From Lytechinus variegatus (Eukaryota; Echinodermata; Echinoidea; Temnopleuroida; Toxopneustidae): DNA of 64,000 bases. Position numbers and translations under genes: made by a program. The notes beneath the pieces were generated by a model that did no database searches, was not told the origin of the DNA, and worked only from the letters and a program-made list of their open reading frames with translations. Every line of letters begins with the position of its first letter. Positions within the stretch are counted from its first letter, which is position 1. Positions 21,982-34,340 of the stretch are shown in pieces. The DNA lies in NCBI RefSeq assembly GCF_018143015.1, contig NC_054750.1, positions 1,283,501-1,347,500 of the forward strand. The letters run 5' to 3'.

Positions 21982-24340
21982 TCAGGTGTTCTATCATCTG
22001 ATCCTCCCCTTGATGTACAGTATGTTAGCTGTATGAACACACACATTTGATCTTTGATCAGTGTAATATATACATGTACTGTATAAATCACTTAAATTGA
22101 TTTGGGGGGGAGTAAGGCGAAGTTGAAGCAGACATGTCTTGTGGTCACATTGTAAAGTGTCTCCAAAATGCAGGTATACTGTGGGAGGATATTTTATGAA
22201 TACATAGATGTGTAAAGTGGTCCTATAGTCATCATCTTTCTCCAATGAAAGCATGTAGTCACTTGTTGATGATCTCTGCTTGCTTCATAGACGCTGATTT
22301 TTTTTCAAAAGTGACTTACATCCTTTTGGTACTGCAATACATTGTATGCATTCACATAAATGATATGATAACACAAGGCCTGTGTGCCAATCAATGCAAG
22401 TAGGACATAAGGTCACAAGGCTGAGAAGCAGAGGGTTATTACTTTGCTTTAAGTTAGCATAAGGGCTTCTCAGCTGCATATCCATTATAAGGCAATTGTT
22501 ATCATGTGATGACATCACCTCCTAAAAACTGGAAGGAGGTGCACGCTGGTGCGCTAGAATTGCTCATCTATGAATTCACTAAAGCTTCACAGAAGCTATT
22601 TATGTACAGTAAAGAAAGTATTAGTTGATTGTAATTATAACCATGCCATAAATAATGAAAACAAAAGGTTATTCAAACCTTTTATTTTTACTGAAATTCA
22701 AATGTAGTGAGCGGATTAAGCCTTTGTTTAAGTACATTATCTCAGTCAATATTTTCTTTTGGGAAGTTAAATCGGTGACTGAAGGTCTGGGACCTGTTGC
22801 ATTAAAATTGTATTTAAAATTCATTATAATTGGTCAATTAACCGTCGATTATAAATACTACGATAACATGTATGTGATTGTAGATTGCATGCAGAAAGAT
22901 TTTCCACACAGTGGACAATAAAATGAAATTGAATTGAATTTGAATAATTTAAAATGAAATTGAATTGAATCGAAATGAAATGAACATGGTTCAACAGCCA
23001 ATCAGAATCAATCTGTTGATACATTAAGAAATTACTGCATTTCCTAATTGCTTTGCCTGTGGTAAAATGTGACGGTTCTTGCAGGAGAAATGTGCTTGTA
23101 CCTTCTGACCAGGTGCCCAAGGAGAGTGGTCCATATTAAAATTAAAATCCAAATCGTGATCTACATACATGTATGCGGTCTAGCTGTTGGTATCTAAATG
23201 TGACACAAATATCTGTTGGTATTTAATATTTCATTTAACTGCATATTAATCCTTTGTCAAAAACTGTCTTGGAAATGATGATATATGGTGTAGATCTGTT
23301 TTATTGTTGAATTATCAAACAAGTACATGTAGTATCAAGAAATGGGAAGTTATAAACTAACTTTTGTCATTTATGCTCGTCATTGTTAAGCCTGGTTTTT
23401 AAGACCAACCTTCCTGCAAAAACAGTACCCATCATGTTCAGAACTGTAAACAGTACATCAAAAAAGATGAAAAGGTATTGTAGATTTGGTGAAGAGTATG
23501 TGATCAAATTATTTAAAAGATTCTTTTAAATTATTTTATTTCTACATATATATGTGGTTTATCAGTGATTGGTAGGGTGATGGAAACTTCTGCACAATCA
23601 TCAAGTATTGTTTGTAAATGCCAAATTATACACCTTTGCTGCTTCTATTTTTTACTGTATTTGAAATAAATGAAGTTAGATAAGTGTCGATATACTGCAT
23701 GGCAAAAGTACCTGTAACAACCTCATATTGTCTGTAAAGAGCCTCTTTCTTGTTGAGAACTCTTTCCAAGCCAAAGAAGGTCACTGCTTTACTAACTCTA
23801 AAATTATGATTTTTCTGAGCTTTTTTTTTTTTAGATATGAGGTTTTAAACAGCCCTGCAACAATATATCTGTTTCAGTAGACCTAGGTCATGGTGTAGTT
23901 ACAGCTGCAGAATAGGGCTAGTCCTTTGGTTACTAGTGCATTCCTGCTTTCCACTACTCATTTGTAATTTTCTTTCCAAATTTATTCTGTGTAGTGTCTT
24001 TATATGATATTTTCTCACTCGGTAGATGATTTAGAGGGAATGTGTCCTCAAAATACAAAGTTACCATGGCAATTCTAGCTATCAACAATATTTCACTGGT
24101 TTCTGGATGTAGTGCAAAGCATGAATTTGCCATTTCAGGTTGTGCACAGACCTAAAGATTCTACTGCTTTTTCAGTGGTGTGTGACCCAACTAACTTCCG
24201 GTCTACTCGTACAGTAGCTAGCACTAGTATGGTCGCATCCACGTTTACACCGCTTTCTCATTCTCTTAACATTTTGAGGATGAATCGTGCTACTTGTGTC
24301 ATCCCTCTACCTGTATACTATTCTTACCTTCAAGCTACCA
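21982..24340. other. Intergenic, nothing recognised
   Basis: AT-rich sequence with scattered ACATGTA words and a short GAATTGAAT-type low-complexity patch near 22925-22980. No gene or clear mobile element. Confidence 0.55.
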
Positions 24341-24615
24341 GGGGCCCCATCTTACATAGAGTTACGATTGATCCAATCAATCGCAACTATGGAAAGCCAG
24401 CAATGTCAACATCTAAAATGCAAATTTGTTCAAAATATGTTCTAGATATAATGTATATTCATACATTCATCGTTCTATTGAAGATTCAGTGCAATTCTCT
24501 TTGTTTACTAAAGAGATAGAGCAAATTTCTTGGAGAAAAAAATCATGGTATGGATGGATATCCATACAACTGAGATTGAATAGATCAATCGTAACTCTTT
24601 GTAAGATGGGTCCCT
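24341..24615. mobile_element. MITE family T, copy 2
   Basis: Termini GGGGCCCCATCTTACATAGA and AACTCTTTGTAAGATGGGTC, with sub-terminal GATTGATCCAATCAATCG. About 275 bp, non-coding. Confidence 0.8.
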
Positions 24616-26370
24616 GAAGTTACCATGGTTACTGGGTTACACAAGTAAACATCATGAGAGGAACTTTTAGTTAATGTCAAAGGTGAGAATTCTTGCTTTT
24701 GGGGGCCATCTGATAGAGTGACTGGTATCTTTGAAAGTTCTTTTTTTAAGTGTTTCAGTCAAGTTGAAAATCTGTTATTTCTGGCGGAGTCACTCTTTTG
24801 ACAATATATTACAAGTCATTGTTAAAATATTGTTTATGAGTATTATCTCATGGCTTTCTCCCATATATTGCCTTGTTTTGAGAGACTCGCTGTAATGTTT
24901 CTCGTCTGGATGTACGTCATGTCGCTTTTTTTCAATGATTTCAAGCAATACCTTCTTGTTAAACTCTTGCACTCACTGTGCAGCTGCTATGCAAACTACA
25001 TATCCGTGTGCATGTTGGTTGGCCTTATATGTTTGGTGCTGTTCACACGTGTTAATTTATTTCCTCTTGTATCCAATATACACTTGATGCCCTCTCCAGT
25101 ACAGCATCTATGCTTACTTATTCAAGGTTGTAATTAGAAAAATAATTACATGTACAGGAGGGGTAATTCACCAAGAATGAGTCGTGATATTTCTTCTTAA
25201 TTTTTGCATGCCGTTAGAGGCAATGATTTAGTATCTGTAATACAATAGAATAGTAAAGGAAAATATTTGCCTGAGCCAAAGTATCTCTTTCTGGCTAGAC
25301 AAACGTGCATAACATGTGTTCAAGTCAAATATATATGTCATTCTGATAAATACACAAAATGTTATTATGAAAGTAGATTTACATACATGTATTTCTAACT
25401 GTATTATGGATACATGTACTATCTGAGTATTTCAGTAATACATGTATTGGTCTTGTAAGAAACTACAAATATCACCTCAAGTAGACCTCTGTCGATTACG
25501 AAGGATCAGTTAAAAACAGAATATGTTCTAGAACTTTCTTGCAACCTTAGAAAGTGTACGGTATACTTCCTAAATCCCTCCTCCATGAAAACCTTCAAAG
25601 ATCAACTTTGTTGCAACTTTTTACGAACATCTTGATGTCTTTTACCAACATCTTGATGTCTTTTACCAACGCTGTCAAAATTCAAAATCCACTATGTCAG
25701 CATCCACCCACCACTTAATGTGTAATGATTGTCTAGATCCACTGTAGGTGTAAAATCATTCAGAACATCCTTCAAATCTAAGAGACTTGCCAAAGGTTTC
25801 AAGTGAATACTTGTACTAGAACAATCATTAACAAGCTCTTTAGACCGTCTTGAGTTTTAATCCTGGCTTTTCTTTCTCTGTATTTATAGGTTTTACCTTC
25901 ATTAGATCTTGCGACCAATCCTTAAATCTTGTAGAGAGGCCTTGCTGTACGACAGTAACATGTACAGTAATAACATGTTTGTTTGTAGTTAGTTCATCCT
26001 GTATTTTTGTGTGTATATACTGGAATTTCTATTGTACAGTGTATTTATGTATATAAGAATATTTTAATTTTGCTTGTTTTATCTCACCTTTTTAATCACT
26101 GTAATTTTCTGTCATTATGTACATTATTTGTTGTGTTCCAGTCATGTGTTTGTTTCTGTACCAATCCAACCTGTTTGGGTAGAGAAAAGGGTTTTTTGGC
26201 AGAGAAGATTTTTTATAGCATCTTAAGCTTGCCTCACACTTCGCAGTCCCTTATGATACAATTTTGGGGAACAAATTGTATTTTGTATTAATTATCACTG
26301 TGCTTCTATATTGCTGAGCCTTACCTGACAATGTGAGGAAGACTTCATATGTTTTTTCTAGAAATGACCT
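24616..26370. other. Intergenic, nothing recognised
   Basis: A short direct repeat of ACATCTTGATGTCTTTTACC occurs at about 25628-25667. No coding exon or larger repeat recognised. Confidence 0.55.
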
Positions 26371-26518
26371 GGGGCCCTATGCAGAAAGAGTTGCAATCAA
26401 TTGCAACTCTAAAAATCATGCGCAACTTAATTTTCAACCAATCAACAGCGCGCATTTGGAACTTGTGATTGATTTTTTGACTTGTGTTTAAAAGAAACTC
26501 TTTCTGCAATGAACCCCA
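26371..26518. mobile_element. Short foldback MITE (GCAGAAAGAGTT termini)
   Basis: GGGGCCCTATGCAGAAAGAG pairs with CTCTTTCTGCAATGAACCCC. About 148 bp, non-coding. Confidence 0.6.
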
Positions 26519-26562
26519 GAAGTTGGGAGACTATTTAGGGAATTGCAAGAAACTTGTGATCA

Positions 26563-26838
26563 GGGCCCCGTCTAACAAAGAGTTACGATTGATCCAATAA
26601 ATCATGACTATGGACGGCCAGCAACTTCAACATCTATTATACATGTTTATTCAAAATATTTTCTAGCTATGATGTATATTCGTGCATTCATTGTTTTCTT
26701 GAAAATTCACTGTGCTTCTCTTTGCATACAGAGGACATTGTGCAAGGTTTTCGTAGAAAAAACAATTATGGCACTGATGGATTTCCATAGAGTTAAGATT
26801 GATCGGATCAATTGTTAATCTTTGTAAGATGGATCCCT
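26563..26838. mobile_element. MITE family T, copy 3 (plus orientation)
   Basis: GGGCCCCGTCTAACAAAGAG start, with GATTGATCCAATAAATC and a right end TTTGTAAGATGGATCCC. It abuts the oppositely oriented copy at 26839-27109. Confidence 0.78.
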
Positions 26839-27109
26839 GGGCCAGGTCTTACAAAGAGCAACAATTGATCGATCAATCTCAAGTATATGGAAATCCATCA
26901 ATGTCATAATTTTTTCTTAACGAAGTTTGCTCAATGTCCTTTGAAAACAAAGAGAAGCATACTGAATTTTCAAGAAAACAGTGAATGTGTGAATATGCAT
27001 CATTTCTAGAAAATATTTTGAACAAACATGTATTTTAGAAGTTGATGTTACTGGCCTTCCATAATTGTGTTGAATGGATCAGTCGTAACTCTTTTTAAGA
27101 CAGGGCCCA
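26839..27109. mobile_element. MITE family T, copy 4 (inverted orientation)
   Basis: GGGCCAGGTCTTACAAAGAG start and CTCTTTTTAAGACAGGGCCC end. The body is the reverse complement of copy 3, so the pair forms a palindrome of about 545 bp. Confidence 0.78.
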
Positions 27110-27239
27110 TAGATCAAACGGAACTAGGCTTTGAACCAATTGTAAGTGGGTAGTTTTGACTTGCGATTGATTTCCTGAGTTGTGTTCAAATGCAACTCTC
27201 TGTTCAACATGCCCTGGGGGTCAGATAAGGGATTCGCTT

Positions 27240-27690
27240 TTCATCTTGATCTCCCTTCAAGATGCAATCTCTAGTCCTTCTCATTCTCTCTCCTTCCTCA
27301 TTCTCTCCCTTTCTCTTTCATTGTCCAAACTGTTTCTGTAAATTATTTTCTGCCATCATCTGTGTCTCTGTCTGCTTCCTTTTCCCATCCTCATCTGTCC
27401 ATCTCACTCCACTCTTATGACGTCTTTGTCCTGTACCTTTCCTCTCCCTGCATCACTTCCTGTCAAATTATTTGTCTGTTGTAGGTTTTCTTCAAACCCT
27501 TTTGTCTCACTTTTTTCTTCTTTCTCCATATTGAATTTCCTCTTCCATACCACCTTTCTTGATAAACTCTTTGCTACTTACCTCAATATACAACACTCTC
27601 CTCCTCCTCTCCCCTCTCTTCCCCCTCCCCTACCATCCTCTCCCCTCTCAGCCCCCCCCCCCTCACTTCCTCCCCAATCTTCCTTGTAAT
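27240..27690 (+). repeat. Polypyrimidine (CT/TCC)-rich tract
   Basis: Strong C+T bias on the plus strand, including CTCTCCTCCTCC and C9 runs near 27650. Low complexity, non-coding. Confidence 0.7.
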
Positions 27691-28678
27691 ACACACTTCA
27701 CAAAGGGTGTGTCCACTCTTTAAGATTTTAATTATCCTGCTCAAGACTACGGAAGTTAGATTTATTGTAGATTCCTCAAGTAAGTTAATCACCATGGTCA
27801 AACCACTTGATTGTAATTGTATGTTATCTGAAACAATTCTTCGTGTGAAGCTAGTATTACCATTCTTGAAACTCTATCAAAGTAATTAATGCATTAATGA
27901 CTAGCCATTCCAGGCCGGACGATGAACCAAACCAATATAATACCAGTGTTTGCGATAGCATTGATTGAGTGTTGATATTTCTATGTATTTAATCATAAAT
28001 GGAGATACTCTACGTATACCATACATTATGTGTTGTGCTGCAAAGTGAAAATAGACATTATGAGCACTAAATAGAATTATGTCACCAATGAAATTTGTTG
28101 CATGTTTGTTTTGTGAAAGATGTTTAAATGAATACTAAATACAGTAAATTTGAAAATCACAGAATTTTCCTCCCTTTTGTTTGTATTATGTCTGACGTTT
28201 GTGACTTATCATTACTTAATTGGCTATTTTTCGATGCAGCGATATAAATTATCAAGGATTTTGGGGTTATCAGCACATATAAGCATGAAAATATACCTGT
28301 AATACAATCAATTACTAATTTGCAAAAGCAACAGACGTTGAGTGGAAATACTACTTTCTGAGTGATTATCCGCCTAATTTTTGTGTATCAAAACGAAAAT
28401 TTAGCAACTGTTTTTCTTACACTCGTGAATCAAATTTAAATTATGCCATTTATCTGTCTGATTAACTTTTTGATAAATTGTAGTTTGTGTGTATGTTGCT
28501 CAAGATCTCATGAAAACATTAAACTCATGCTGTTATAAGACAAGCACCCATTTAAATTTTGGACCCATTTCCTCAAAGGAATGTTTAGAAAATGAGCACC
28601 AAAATGCATGTATATGCCTTCTCAGTGGTGTAAATCCATGACATTGTACTATTCAGGTGGTGGAGGGGAATGAAACAA
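27691..28678. other. Intergenic, nothing recognised
   Basis: AT-rich sequence without recognisable exons or repeats. Confidence 0.5.
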
Positions 28679-28920
28679 TACACAGCAGAAACTGTGGTGT
28701 TAACCGGTGTACATAGAGGACCACACCAGTTATTTTACACTGGTGTTAATTGGTAGTGTTAGTTTTACACCTATAGGTGTTATTACAACACCTTTTGTTA
28801 TTACATTTACACTCTTTGGTGTTATGTTTAATCTCTAGGGTGTAATGTTAACACCTCAGGGTGTGGTCCTCTATTGACACCAATTGGTGTCAGTTTTAAC
28901 ACCGCAGTTTTTACAGTGTA
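28679..28920. mobile_element. MITE built of repeated GGTGTTA words
   Basis: The left CAGAAACTGTGGTGTTAA pairs with the right TTAACACCGCAGTTTTTAC, closing with CAGTGTA. The heptamer GGTGTTA or its near variants occurs about ten times in both orientations over 240 bp. GAGGACCACACC / GGGTGTGGTCCTC is a second inverted pair. A fragment of the same family is at 52731-52772. Confidence 0.65.
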
Positions 28921-28974
28921 GTTCATCCCACCCCACCCATGGCGGAAATCTCTCCCCAAAGGTAGGGAGGCCAT

Positions 28975-29052
28975 GGGCAGATCTAGGATTTTCCAAATAG
29001 GGGGGGGGGCGCATTTTTCCCCCGAGGGCGGAAAATTTAACAAGCAAAAAAA
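28975..29052 (+). repeat. Second copy of the GGATTTTCC/G-run repeat
   Basis: GCAGATCTAGGATTTTCCAA, G9, then TTTAACAAGC: the same order of words as at 14282-14345. Confidence 0.5.
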
Positions 29053-29766
29053 ACACATCTTGATCTGTTAAATTATATTATTTTCAGCCCGGAGCATCAC
29101 TTTAAAAGGGCTTCTTATTTGAAGGGAAAAGGAGAGAGGCAGAAAGAGAGAGGGGGTGGGTGGAAGTTTTCTGGCAATTGCATCATAGTACATCAGAGAC
29201 AGGAATCATTAAATGCGAGTTGCTATTTAGATACTTTTTTTTATTTCAAATCGAAATAAATTAAACATTAATTACATACACCACACAGTTTGGTCCACAA
29301 AATTTACATCAAGATACACTGACAAGTCATGACAAACTATATTCAATTAAAGTTAAAGTGACTGCTATTATTGTACTTTATTTTACAATTTCTCACATTT
29401 TTTGCTATATCAGCGCAAGGTTGAAGGTCACAAGTGGAAAAATAAATAACTACACACATACATGTACACATGCACTCAAAATTTAAAGTATTGACTCGAA
29501 TATCGTACCATTGATATATTTGAGTAATAATCATTTGCAATAGCTCGGCCTAATTACTGATCGTATGAGTAATGATCTCCAAATTGCATCAATTCTATTT
29601 TGTAGGATGGAAATAAAGCATGCCAAGAAGCTGTGAATTGAGTACACAAAACCAAGTCGAATATCAGTAATGTAATGATTTATGAAAATAAACCTGTCCG
29701 ATTAAAGCTATGTTGCACCACATTAAAAATCAAATGAATCAACGTTAACGTGTAAAAGTGTTGAAG
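29053..29766. other. Intergenic, nothing recognised
   Basis: AT-rich sequence; ACATGTA words become scarce from here to about 56 kb. Confidence 0.5.
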
Positions 29767-29932
29767 TTAATGTCGCAGTCACATTTTCCCGACGGCGGCA
29801 GTACGGCGAGTCGAAAACAGCCGTTTTATTCATTTTTTATTCAAACCACCAATATGTAGATGGTACAAAAAATGTTAAAACGGCTGTTTTCGACTCGCAG
29901 CCGCCGGAGGGGAAATGTGACTGCGACATTAA
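29767..29932. mobile_element. TTAA-ended foldback MITE, 166 bp
   Basis: Termini TTAATGTCGCAGTCACATTT and AAATGTGACTGCGACATTAA are perfectly inverted and carry TTAA at both ends. The inner arms AGTCGAAAACAGCCGTTTTA / TAAAACGGCTGTTTTCGACT are also inverted. Non-coding. The arms can form a long hairpin. Confidence 0.85.
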
Positions 29933-30912
29933 CAATGCCGAATAACTCGAGTTATGAATTTTTGGGGTACTTGATAAACAAATATGAAAATACCACAACT
30001 TAGCATAAGAAAGTGAGTTAAATCAAATAATTTAGAAAAATAATTACATCAGAACATCACATTGAAATTTTTTAAAAAATGTTGACTCGTAAAAATAATA
30101 TCTTTGTCAGAATGTAACGCCATTAATTTGTCAAATTCCATAATCAAATCATAACGTACAAATCAAAACTTCCATTACATACAAAAAGTTGCACAATATG
30201 TCCTAGCCAATCCGATTCCAATATATTAGAAAATGATAATGATAATAATTGCCTCTGCCCGATGGTCATTCTACCTATATGGGATACACTTACTACTTAA
30301 TACCAATTATCGTATTATCGTCAATTTTATGTAAGCTCCTAATTACATCTTAAATTAGTATTGACCTATCTATTTGTGACGGGAAAGTATAATGGGGGTC
30401 TATAAACTAAAGTATTCAAACATGCTAATACAAGAAATCTTTTTCTAAGAAGACGTGCAAGATAACAGCCTGAAAGGGGAATCTAAATTTGAAAAAGCTA
30501 CAGCAAACCTAATTTTACAAAAAATTGCATGAAATGAAAATTTGCACGGTATTCCCCTGCCAGTAGAACGGGTAAACTGTAAAACAGAATTTACTTCACC
30601 GGTCAAAAGGGATTTGCACATTTGTCCTTGCCATTTTTTATTTCTAAAAGAATAAAAACATTCTATAAAGTTGAAGAGTTGCACTATTACCCAGCCACTA
30701 TCCTACGATCTGTATCATCCTATTTAATTGGTTAAAGAGCTGAACCGTTTTTGTCTTCCCGTTCTTGATGAGAAAAAGGAAACTTATCGAATAGCGTTGT
30801 TAACGTTCAAGCGTTGCAGAAGCGTCGACAATCACATGATTTTAACACTTTTAATAATCTACATTTTTGAAAGATTTGTCACTTTCACGATGCAGAACGA
30901 ATCCAAGATCCC
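29933..30912. other. Intergenic, nothing recognised
   Basis: AT-rich, no coding exon or repeat recognised. Confidence 0.5.
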
Positions 30913-31115
30913 AGTAAATGTAATGAAAATGCCTGTCAAGTAACAGCTGAGAGGTCTTTGTCGAAAATTGGTGATCCGTAACAGCAGTTTCGTTACAAAT
31001 TTCGGAGCTGACGAAAACTTGCAAATATGTCGTCGTTCAACGTCTAGAACGAGACAGCTGTTTTAATTCACCGATTCTAACAAAGACTTCTTGGATGTTC
31101 GTTGTCATGTAGGGC
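30913..31115 (-). repeat. Diverged duplicated segment, copy 1
   Basis: It aligns without long gaps to 34137-34340 (for example GGTCTTTGTCGAAAATTGGT against GGTCTTCGTCGAAAATTGGT), roughly 70 percent identical by eye. The minus-strand frame MTTNIQEVFVRIGELK resembles MTMNNPEAFVKLDESK in the other copy but ends early. Unknown function: an old local duplication, possibly a decayed exon. Confidence 0.5.
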
Positions 31116-31401
31116 GTTTTTACAATACATTTTCTATGTTCTTGAACGCGTTCTGCGCGCCGCGCAAAAACTCCCAAATGAAAATTGTAAGAGCCAATAA
31201 ACTGACCAGAGAGTTGCTGACAAAACTCTTGATGATCAAAAGGTCGAATATTCCACACTGATCATGCTAACAGAATAAAGAAAAAAAATCAATCGACTAA
31301 CAATGATGCAGAAGATCTATTCTACAATAGTAAGTTGCTCCTGTCAAAAGTCAGAGAATATAACATGTTTAATATACAGCAAACTCAAAAGAGTTTCACG
31401 A

Positions 31402-31535
31402 GCTGCCCTGTAACATAAAGCTTAGCAATTGATTGTTGAACGGATTTTTACGATTGATCATGCACAATAAACAATGCAATCAATCATAGAAACCAGCCTT
31501 ACGATCAATTGCTAAGCTTTATGTTACGGTACCCA
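31402..31535. mobile_element. Short foldback MITE (GTAACATAAAGCTTAGC arms)
   Basis: CTGTAACATAAAGCTTAGCA pairs with TGCTAAGCTTTATGTTACGG. It abuts MITE T copy 5. Confidence 0.75.
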
Positions 31536-31811
31536 GGGGCCCGTCTTACAAAGAGTTACGATTGATCCGATCAATCGCAACTATGGAAAGCCAGCAACGT
31601 CAACATATAAAACGCATGTTTGTTCAAAAAAATTCTAGATATGAATGTATATCCATAAATTCGCTGATTTATTGACAATTTGATGTGTTCTCCTTTGTTT
31701 ACAAAGGACACTTTGTAAATTTCCTGTAGAAGAAATTATGACACTGGTGGATTTCCATAAAGTTACACGATTGATTGGATCAATCATAATTCTTTGTAAG
31801 ACAGGGCCCTG
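31536..31811. mobile_element. MITE family T, copy 5
   Basis: GGGGCCCGTCTTACAAAGAG start; GATTGATCCGATCAATCGC sub-terminal; TCTTTGTAAGACAGGGCCCT end. 276 bp, non-coding. Confidence 0.82.
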
Positions 31812-32833
31812 ATCTGCTGGAAATCAGATCGTGTATCTCTCTTCGAGGAACCTAAAGTGTACAGATAAAGCAAATCTCAGATCTACAAAAAAAATGTTGC
31901 ACAGAAAGTCCATAGCCAAGAAGCATACAAAGATAGAGTTGATCAAGTCAAGTAGCACAAGCAATTACAAAGCAGGAGAAAAGGAATGTAACATATATAT
32001 TCTAGAAATTAGTAATAAAAAACTAATACTACAAACATTAATGATTGGCAAGCAAAGGGATAGCTTCTGTTTCTGGAAATGCTTAGACTGAAACGGACTA
32101 ATCAGAGACCAATCATTCTAGTCTAATCTTAAGCAAGATTTGGCGATGCTTTTGCCTATTTTCGAAAAAAACACACTGAATTTTCAAAATTTGGATATGG
32201 TAAACAAATACAGTTGAACCGTATTGTGCAGGCCGACTCAGAAATTGCAGTTACTGCATCTATGCAACATTGAATTACATAGAGTGGTGGTATAGGGTAC
32301 AAACAGAAACAGAATTGAAGTGATAAATACAAAACAAAAATAAAAGTACAATGGCTTGTATTTCATACGTTGCACGTGAATACGGCGAAGAGTAACCGAG
32401 TTGAACCATTTAGAGGGAAATGCATTTCTAATGTAAATTTCACGAATTTCATGAATGTAAACATACCTGTTTTGTTAACTTTACGTTTGGATGTTGTTTG
32501 ATGTCCATTTGTGCATACACTGATAGAAAGTTCGTTCTCACCACCCCAACTCATCACTAATTTCTACTGAGAATGAAAAGTATGTCATCGATTGACTGAT
32601 AAATAACGTAAAAATAGTATTTTTGCGACTAGCTACTGCTCATTTTTTTTACCTAAAAAACTCTACTATCTTTTTGTCAAGGTGTAAATGGATGACACAA
32701 GAATTCGAGAGAAATATTTTTTTTCTTATTGCACATTGTGTTATTTCCTTTCACCAATCTTAAATAAAATAAATATTGCACTTTTTCCAGAGATAGGCCT
32801 AATAATCGACATTTATTGGTATACATGATTCAG

Positions 32834-33256
32834 CAGTGTTTCCACTCTTCCCGAAATTCGGGAAATTTCAGGAAATTTTGACTTTTTCCAGGAAAGGTTC
32901 GGGAAATGAAAAAAATCTAGGAAATTTCGGGAAATCCGAAAATTACAATCAAACAACAATTAAACGTAGAAACTATCAATATTCAGGTTACATTTCAATA
33001 ATGTTTTACACCAATACGTAGCTAAAAATTTTCCGCTAGCGCTCCGCGCTCGCATTTGTAATTTTGTTCCTATTTTTAAAGAGGACGTGAACAAAAAATA
33101 ATGCTATATTCCTTGATTTTGGCCACCTAGGCCGAAATTATTATTGTATTATTGCCCGATTTTTGTTTAAAATCAAACTCGAAAATTCCAGGAAATATCT
33201 ATGAATTTCAGGAAATTTGGGCTTCGGTTTCGGGAAATTTATTTGTGGAAACACTG
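32834..33256. mobile_element. hAT-like non-autonomous element with perfect 8-bp target duplication
   Basis: Termini CAGTGTTTCCAC and GTGGAAACACTG are perfect inverted repeats of hAT type (CAGTG start). They are flanked by the direct repeat TGATTCAG at 32826-32833 and 33257-33264. The internal sub-terminal words GGGAAATTTC/CAGGAAATTT recur several times. 423 bp, no transposase. Confidence 0.88.
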
Positions 33257-33264
33257 TGATTCAG

Positions 33265-34136
33265 TAAAATGGACTAAAATATATCAGCAATCTTTTAAAT
33301 CTGAATGGCAAGTTGTAGATCCGAAACTAATTTAAAAAGGGTGCATTGTAGAGAGATCAATAAAAGCGAGATTAACTAGATGAACTTAAAACATATTACG
33401 TTAGCTTTTTACGAATGCACGTTCTGTACAAACGTGTATGATTTCGATTTTTTTTTAGTTGGCTCCTTAATTATGTGTGAACAGCAAACTAAGAAGTGAA
33501 AAGCGTACTTATTATTGTAATAAGTTCGCCACCGCTAAGCGTGATATGAAAGCAACTTGGAAAATATTCAACGATGTCTTAAACAAAAGAGAAACAAAAC
33601 AGAACAGTATCGGGTGAAAAAAAATTAAACAGAGGTCATGCATTTGGTGATGACCTGAACAAAATATATGTTTGAGGATTCTTTTAACCCTGAAAATTAT
33701 ACCGTCAAATTCCTACTGGCGAATGATACATTTAAGTGACATAAAACTGAAATAAGCACCAAAGAAAACAATCGATTTACATCGCATAAAAGAAACATAA
33801 AAATCTACAAGTAACGCCGTGAAAGCAGCAAACCGTATACTGCTCAAATTACCCAATGATATTCCTAGTCATTTCAACACGATTGCACTTAGCCCGCATG
33901 ACAACTATTTCAAAGAAAAATCAAAAGAAAACGAATAAAAAACAAACATTCATAAATGATTATGGATTAGATGACTATATCAAAGATAACTGACAGAGAA
34001 TTGGAACTACAAATTACATTTTTTATGTGCATTGAATAAAGGACCCTATCCACGAACTCAATGACTGCGCGTATAAGCTAGACCGTACATAGCGTGAGGA
34101 TTTTTGCTCCGCGATACACGAAGATTGAAGAACACA
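33265..34136. other. Intergenic, nothing recognised
   Basis: AT-rich, no recognised gene. Part of it (about 33655-33720) loosely resembles 35385-35440, consistent with the duplication noted at 30913 and 34137. Confidence 0.4.
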
Positions 34137-34340
34137 ATAAATGTATTGAAAATGTCCGTTAGACGACAAAGAACAGCTGGGAGGTCTTCGTCGAAAATTG
34201 GTGAACCGGAGCAGCAGTTTCCTCTTAAAATTTCTGAGCTGACGAAAAATTGAAAATATGTCGTGTGTCCAGAGTCTAGGGCGAATCTGCCCTTTCGATT
34301 CATCCAATTTGACAAAGGCTTCTGGGTTGTTCATTGTCAC
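34137..34340 (-). repeat. Diverged duplicated segment, copy 2
   Basis: Counterpart of 30913-31115. The minus frame is open for 105 codons here (34340-34023) and includes HDIFSIFRQLRNFKRKLLL, where copy 1 reads DDIFASFRQLRNL and then stops. No protein family recognised. Confidence 0.5.
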
